Origin: Limibacillus sp.
Lineage (GTDB): Bacteria > Pseudomonadota > Alphaproteobacteria > Kiloniellales > CECT-8803
DNA: 64,000 bases
Assembly: GCA_037379885.1 (NCBI GenBank)
Contig: JARRJC010000014.1
Coordinates: 1-64,000, forward strand
Direction of reading: 5' to 3'
The position numbers and the translations under genes were made by a program. This document shows, piece by piece, positions 61,197 to 64,000 of this stretch (within the stretch, counting starts at the first letter, position 1; each line of letters opens with the position of its first letter). The notes beneath the pieces were generated by a model. It searched no databases, was not told the DNA's origin, and saw only the letters and a program-made list of their open reading frames with translations.

Positions 61197-62000
61197 ATGG
61201 ACTGGTTGGAATCGGCGGGTCGAATCATCGAGGGGATTGGAACCGAGGGCTTTGCGTCCATCCTCGCGCAGTCCTTGCACGACACGCTGCCCTACGAGTT
61301 CACGGTTATCTTCGGTTATGCCGGTCACGCCCGTCCGCTCGACCTCTTCGACGACTTCACGCCCAAGCGGCGCATTCTGCATGTCGAGGAGTACCAGGAG
61401 GGCCCCTACCTTCTTGATCCCTTCTTCCTGGCCAGCCTCGGGCCGCGTGAACCGGGCCTTTGGCGCCTGCGCGAGATCGCGCCCGACCGCTTTTATCAGG
61501 GGGAGTACTATCGGAACTACTACGCGCAGACCGGGCTGGCCGAGGAGATCGGGTTTCTCATCAATATCAACCGGAAGCTCAACATCGTCATTTCCCTGAT
61601 GCGCACGGAAAAGCGCTTCTCAAATGCTGAGATGCGGACCCTGAAGAAGCTTTGGCCGCTGATCGATGCAGCCTGCCGGAAGAACTGGCGGGGCCTTGGG
61701 CTGGAGGAGACAGGCGACTCCTCGACCATGGAGCGCCGCATCGAATACGCCTTCAACAGCATCGGCGAGGGCGTGCTGACGCCGCGTGAGCGCGAAGTTG
61801 TGGAACTGACCCTCAGGGGGCATTCCGCAGACGCTATCGGGAAGATGCTGAGCATCTCGTCGGGAACCGTCCGGATTCATCGGAAGAATATCTACTCTAA
61901 ACTCAGGATCAGCTCCCAGGGCGAGCTGTTCTCGGAGTTCATTACCGCAATCTTGGGGTCCAGCCCCCTGCAAGCCGCGGCAAGACAGCCCAGCGGTTGA
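61197..62000 (+). CDS. LuxR-family transcriptional regulator
   Basis: A 267-residue regulator. The N-terminal 180 residues form a sensor-like region of unknown ligand, without an obvious AHL-binding signature. The C-terminal HTH is LTPREREVVELTLRGHSADAIGKMLSISSGTVRIHRKNIYSKL with the normal LuxR consensus. It is divergent from the PotA-like gene and probably regulates the transporter/SDR operon. The start at 61197 (MDWLESAGRIIEG) lacks a strong ribosome site. Confidence 0.87.
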   Translation: MDWLESAGRIIEGIGTEGFASILAQSLHDTLPYEFTVIFGYAGHARPLDLFDDFTPKRRILHVEEYQEGPYLLDPFFLASLGPREPGLWRLREIAPDRFYQGEYYRNYYAQTGLAEEIGFLININRKLNIVISLMRTEKRFSNAEMRTLKKLWPLIDAACRKNWRGLGLEETGDSSTMERRIEYAFNSIGEGVLTPREREVVELTLRGHSADAIGKMLSISSGTVRIHRKNIYSKLRISSQGELFSEFITAILGSSPLQAAARQPSG

Positions 62001-62101
62001 CGCACAAGCGCGTTGAAGGATTGGCTCCATTGCTTTCAAAAAGCGGGGGCGTTGGTGCGCTACTAGCCGGCAGCGGACAACGCTGACGGGCGCGCTATCT
62101 G

Positions 62102-62872
62102 TCAGGCGCGGTCCTGCAAATAGGCCCGGGCAAGTTCATATAGGCGCTCACGACCGAAGCTCGCATCGTGGCCGGCGTGGACCACCCGAACGGGGAGCTC
62201 CAAGAGACGTTTCATGGTCGCGACGTAGGCCCCGACGTCGGACCCCGGAAGCCCATCGAGGAGTGGGCCGTCATAGATCGCATCACCGGAGAAAAGGACG
62301 CCACTCTGCGCCTCCCAAAGCCCAATACTGCCGGGCGAATGCCCGGGCAGATGCAAAACCTCGAAGCGCCGCCCTCCGGCCTCAATAACGTCGCCCTCGT
62401 CGACAAGGCGGGTGGCTGGCGCGGGATTCAGGGCATAGGCGGCAATGTCGTAACCCGGTCGGGGCAGGGCTTCCAGCATCACCTCGGGCAAGTCGAGGCC
62501 CGCATCGCGGAAGCTAGCTGCGACGCCGGCGTCGAAGTCTGCAGCTCTTAGCGAGGCGAACCCCTTGGGCTCGCGCAGCTCCTCTGCTTCTAGGCGGTGG
62601 ACCACCCGCTCTTCAAACTCATGAAGCCCGCCCACGTGGTCGTAGTGCGTATGGGTGGCGACGGCTGTCAACGGCCGCCGAAACAGGCTTGCCGCAGCCT
62701 CAGATAAGCTCGCGATCCCGAGGCCGCTGTCGACCAACAGGTCGCGGCTCTCTCCGCGGACGTGCCAGATGTTGCAGCGGATGAGCGGGTCCACGTATGG
62801 CTCCCAAATCAGAGTGACGCCATCGTCCAGTTCGACCCAGTCGAACCAATTTTCCGCCACTTCAAATGCCAA
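62102..62872 (-). CDS. Metallo-beta-lactamase-fold hydrolase
   Basis: A 256-residue protein starting MAFEVAENWFDWVELDDGVTL. The zinc motif ATHTHYDHVGG is intact, with His in LHLPGHSPGSI, Asp in VLFSGDAIYDG and His in VVHAGHDASFG. It resembles glyoxalase II-like or lactonase hydrolases; the substrate is unknown. It is convergent with the LuxR gene and may serve the same pathway. Confidence 0.88.
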   Translation of the reverse strand: MAFEVAENWFDWVELDDGVTLIWEPYVDPLIRCNIWHVRGESRDLLVDSGLGIASLSEAAASLFRRPLTAVATHTHYDHVGGLHEFEERVVHRLEAEELREPKGFASLRAADFDAGVAASFRDAGLDLPEVMLEALPRPGYDIAAYALNPAPATRLVDEGDVIEAGGRRFEVLHLPGHSPGSIGLWEAQSGVLFSGDAIYDGPLLDGLPGSDVGAYVATMKRLLELPVRVVHAGHDASFGRERLYELARAYLQDRA

Positions 62873-63211
62873 TCAGCCATCCTTTCCAGCGGTCAGGAGA
62901 GGAACAGAGCTTTGCCAAGCGATTTCGAGAGTCAACTCAGGAATGATCGCAAGATCCTGCACTCATCTAAGTCCGTGTCCGCTTTTGGCTAATAGCGGAA
63001 ACCAACGGCGTGGCGGTCTCTTCCGGTTTAATGGTGCAACTCAATGAGCTTGCGGCTGGCTGAGGAGCGGCAGCGGCAAGCTTCAGAGAGATACCAAACA
63101 GGTTTCTTTGAGGAGCCCCTAGGGTTTTGAGACAAATCAACGAACGATCACGCTAGCCAGGCCAACCTGCAGTCGAGATTGATTCGCGACCAACAAGCAA
63201 GGAGCCAGAGA
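62873..63211. other. Intergenic gap with palindromic repeat
   Basis: No gene is evident in about 339 bases between the MBL gene and the PPK2 gene, which diverge. A copy of the GTCCGC element lies at 62977-63000; the gap must also contain promoters for both genes. Confidence 0.5.
62977..63000. repeat. Dispersed palindromic element, copy 4
   Basis: GTCCGC-TTTTGGCTAATA-GCGGAA has the 6-12-6 layout with one mismatch in the final base of the right arm. Confidence 0.55.
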
Positions 63212-64000
63212 GTGAGTGCCTCAAAGGACGATTCCGAGAAGTTGGCTTGGCTGGAAGCCGAACTCGCCGACACCCTGGACGAGGACTATGAACTGGAGAT
63301 GTCGGAACCGGCGCTATCGCTCGAGTTGAGGCGGATCTACAAGGATGTCCACCCTCCGTCGATGGAACGCAGGGATTACTTCAAGACGCTGCTGACGCTC
63401 CAAGCCGAGTTGATAAAGCTTCAGGACTGGGTTGCGCATAGCAAAGCTAAGATCGTCGTGATCTTCGAGGGGCGCGACAGCGCGGGCAAGGGCGGCGTCA
63501 TAAAGCGCATTACGCAAAGGCTCAACCCAAGAATCTGCCGCGTCGTGGCTTTGCCCGCACCCAGCGACCGTGAGAAAAGCCAGTGGTACTTCCAGCGCTA
63601 TGTACCCCATCTTCCTGCTGGCGGCGAAATCGTGCTCTTCGACCGCTCTTGGTACAACCGGGCCGGTGTGGAGCGGGTGATGGGCTTTGCGGACGAAGAG
63701 GAGGTTGAGCGCTTCTTTCGGGACGTCCCGGAATTCGAGCGCTCGCTGGTTCGCTCCGGCATAATCCTGATCAAGTATTGGTTCTCCATCACAGACGAGG
63801 AACAACAGATGCGCTTCCTGATGCGTATCCACGATCCTTTGAAGCAGTGGAAGCTGAGTCCCATGGACCTGCAATCCCGTGTCCGGTGGGAAGACTATAC
63901 CAAGGCTAAGGAGGAGATGTTCGATCGGACAAACATTTCTGAAGCCCCCTGGTACATTGTGGAGGGAAACGACAAGAAGCGAGCGCGTTTGAATTGCATC
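63212..64000 (+). CDS. ppk2: Polyphosphate kinase 2 (PPK2), 3' end cut by window
   Basis: A frame from GTG 63212 (VSASKDDSEKLAWLEAEL), preceded by AGGAG, remains open to the last base with 263 codons. The Walker A-like GRDSAGKGGVIKRITQRL, APSDREKSQWYFQRYVPHLP, FDRSWYNRAGVERVMGF and WFSITDEEQQMRF motifs identify PPK2. These enzymes use polyphosphate to phosphorylate nucleoside diphosphates or make polyphosphate. Full members are near 300 residues, so only about 30-40 residues are missing. The N-terminal acidic extension before ELRRIYKDVHPP is moderately long. Confidence 0.93.
   Translation, partial: MSASKDDSEKLAWLEAELADTLDEDYELEMSEPALSLELRRIYKDVHPPSMERRDYFKTLLTLQAELIKLQDWVAHSKAKIVVIFEGRDSAGKGGVIKRITQRLNPRICRVVALPAPSDREKSQWYFQRYVPHLPAGGEIVLFDRSWYNRAGVERVMGFADEEEVERFFRDVPEFERSLVRSGIILIKYWFSITDEEQQMRFLMRIHDPLKQWKLSPMDLQSRVRWEDYTKAKEEMFDRTNISEAPWYIVEGNDKKRARLNCI

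Noticed and set aside
1..64000. tRNA and rRNA genes
   Set aside because: No sequence resembling conserved tRNA arms or rRNA segments was noticed on reading; a covariance search was not possible.

Overview
The window looks like one contiguous piece of a GC-rich chromosome, most likely from an alphaproteobacterium, possibly a Rhodospirillales- or Hyphomicrobiales-like marine or soil heterotroph. The basis is inference: strong G/C preference at third codon positions, several ABC-driven catabolic operons for amino-acid-like and quaternary-amine-like substrates, class III cyclases with TPR/TolB-like tails, an FNR-type box beside hemN, and protein families common in that class. I saw no rRNA, tRNA, CRISPR array, phage genes or complete insertion sequence.

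Layout. 1-5.2 kb: a minus-strand catabolic operon (aconitase-X swivel protein, DapA-family lyase, polar amino acid ABC transporter) with a divergent GntR regulator. 5.2-13.4 kb: an aminotransferase, a Rieske monooxygenase and an RpiR regulator, divergent from a large GcvT/dimethylglycine-dehydrogenase-like flavoenzyme, then an alcohol dehydrogenase family protein and a metallo-beta-lactamase-fold protein that lacks the usual metal motif. 13.5-15.9 kb: an acyltransferase/alpha-beta hydrolase fusion. 16-21.3 kb: hemN, two hemerythrin proteins, queF and a cupin, with candidate FNR boxes. 21.4-26.4 kb: a TauD dioxygenase, a Tat-exported aldo/keto reductase and three membrane proteins of unknown function. 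26.5-27.2 kb: a degenerate stretch with what looks like a broken gene. 27.2-30.3 kb: cytochrome b561, PepSY protein and a two-component system. 30.5-36.4 kb: a tightly coupled six-gene operon (DUF6134, thermostable-hemolysin family, AMP ligase, heme-oxygenase-like diiron protein, SDR, ArnT-like glycosyltransferase). This is the best candidate for an undescribed biosynthetic system.

36.5-47.5 kb: MFS transporter, an AT-rich island, two large class III cyclases with regulatory tails, cupin, membrane protein, PfkB sugar kinase and a transglutaminase-like protein. 47.7-52.0 kb: a MacB-like ABC/FtsX/HlyD export operon. 52.2-55.7 kb: rhodanese, then a type III polyketide synthase coupled to an isoprenylcysteine-methyltransferase-like protein and divergent from a 2OG-Fe(II) oxygenase. 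56.2-61.1 kb: an SDR with a complete polyamine-type ABC transporter, divergent from a LuxR regulator and followed by a metallo-beta-lactamase-fold hydrolase. 63.2 kb to the end: PPK2, cut by the window.

A short palindromic element (GTCCGC-N12-GCGGAC) recurs four times, plus one degenerate copy, always between genes, from 38 to 63 kb. Function calls are from reading translated sequences; no database search was run.
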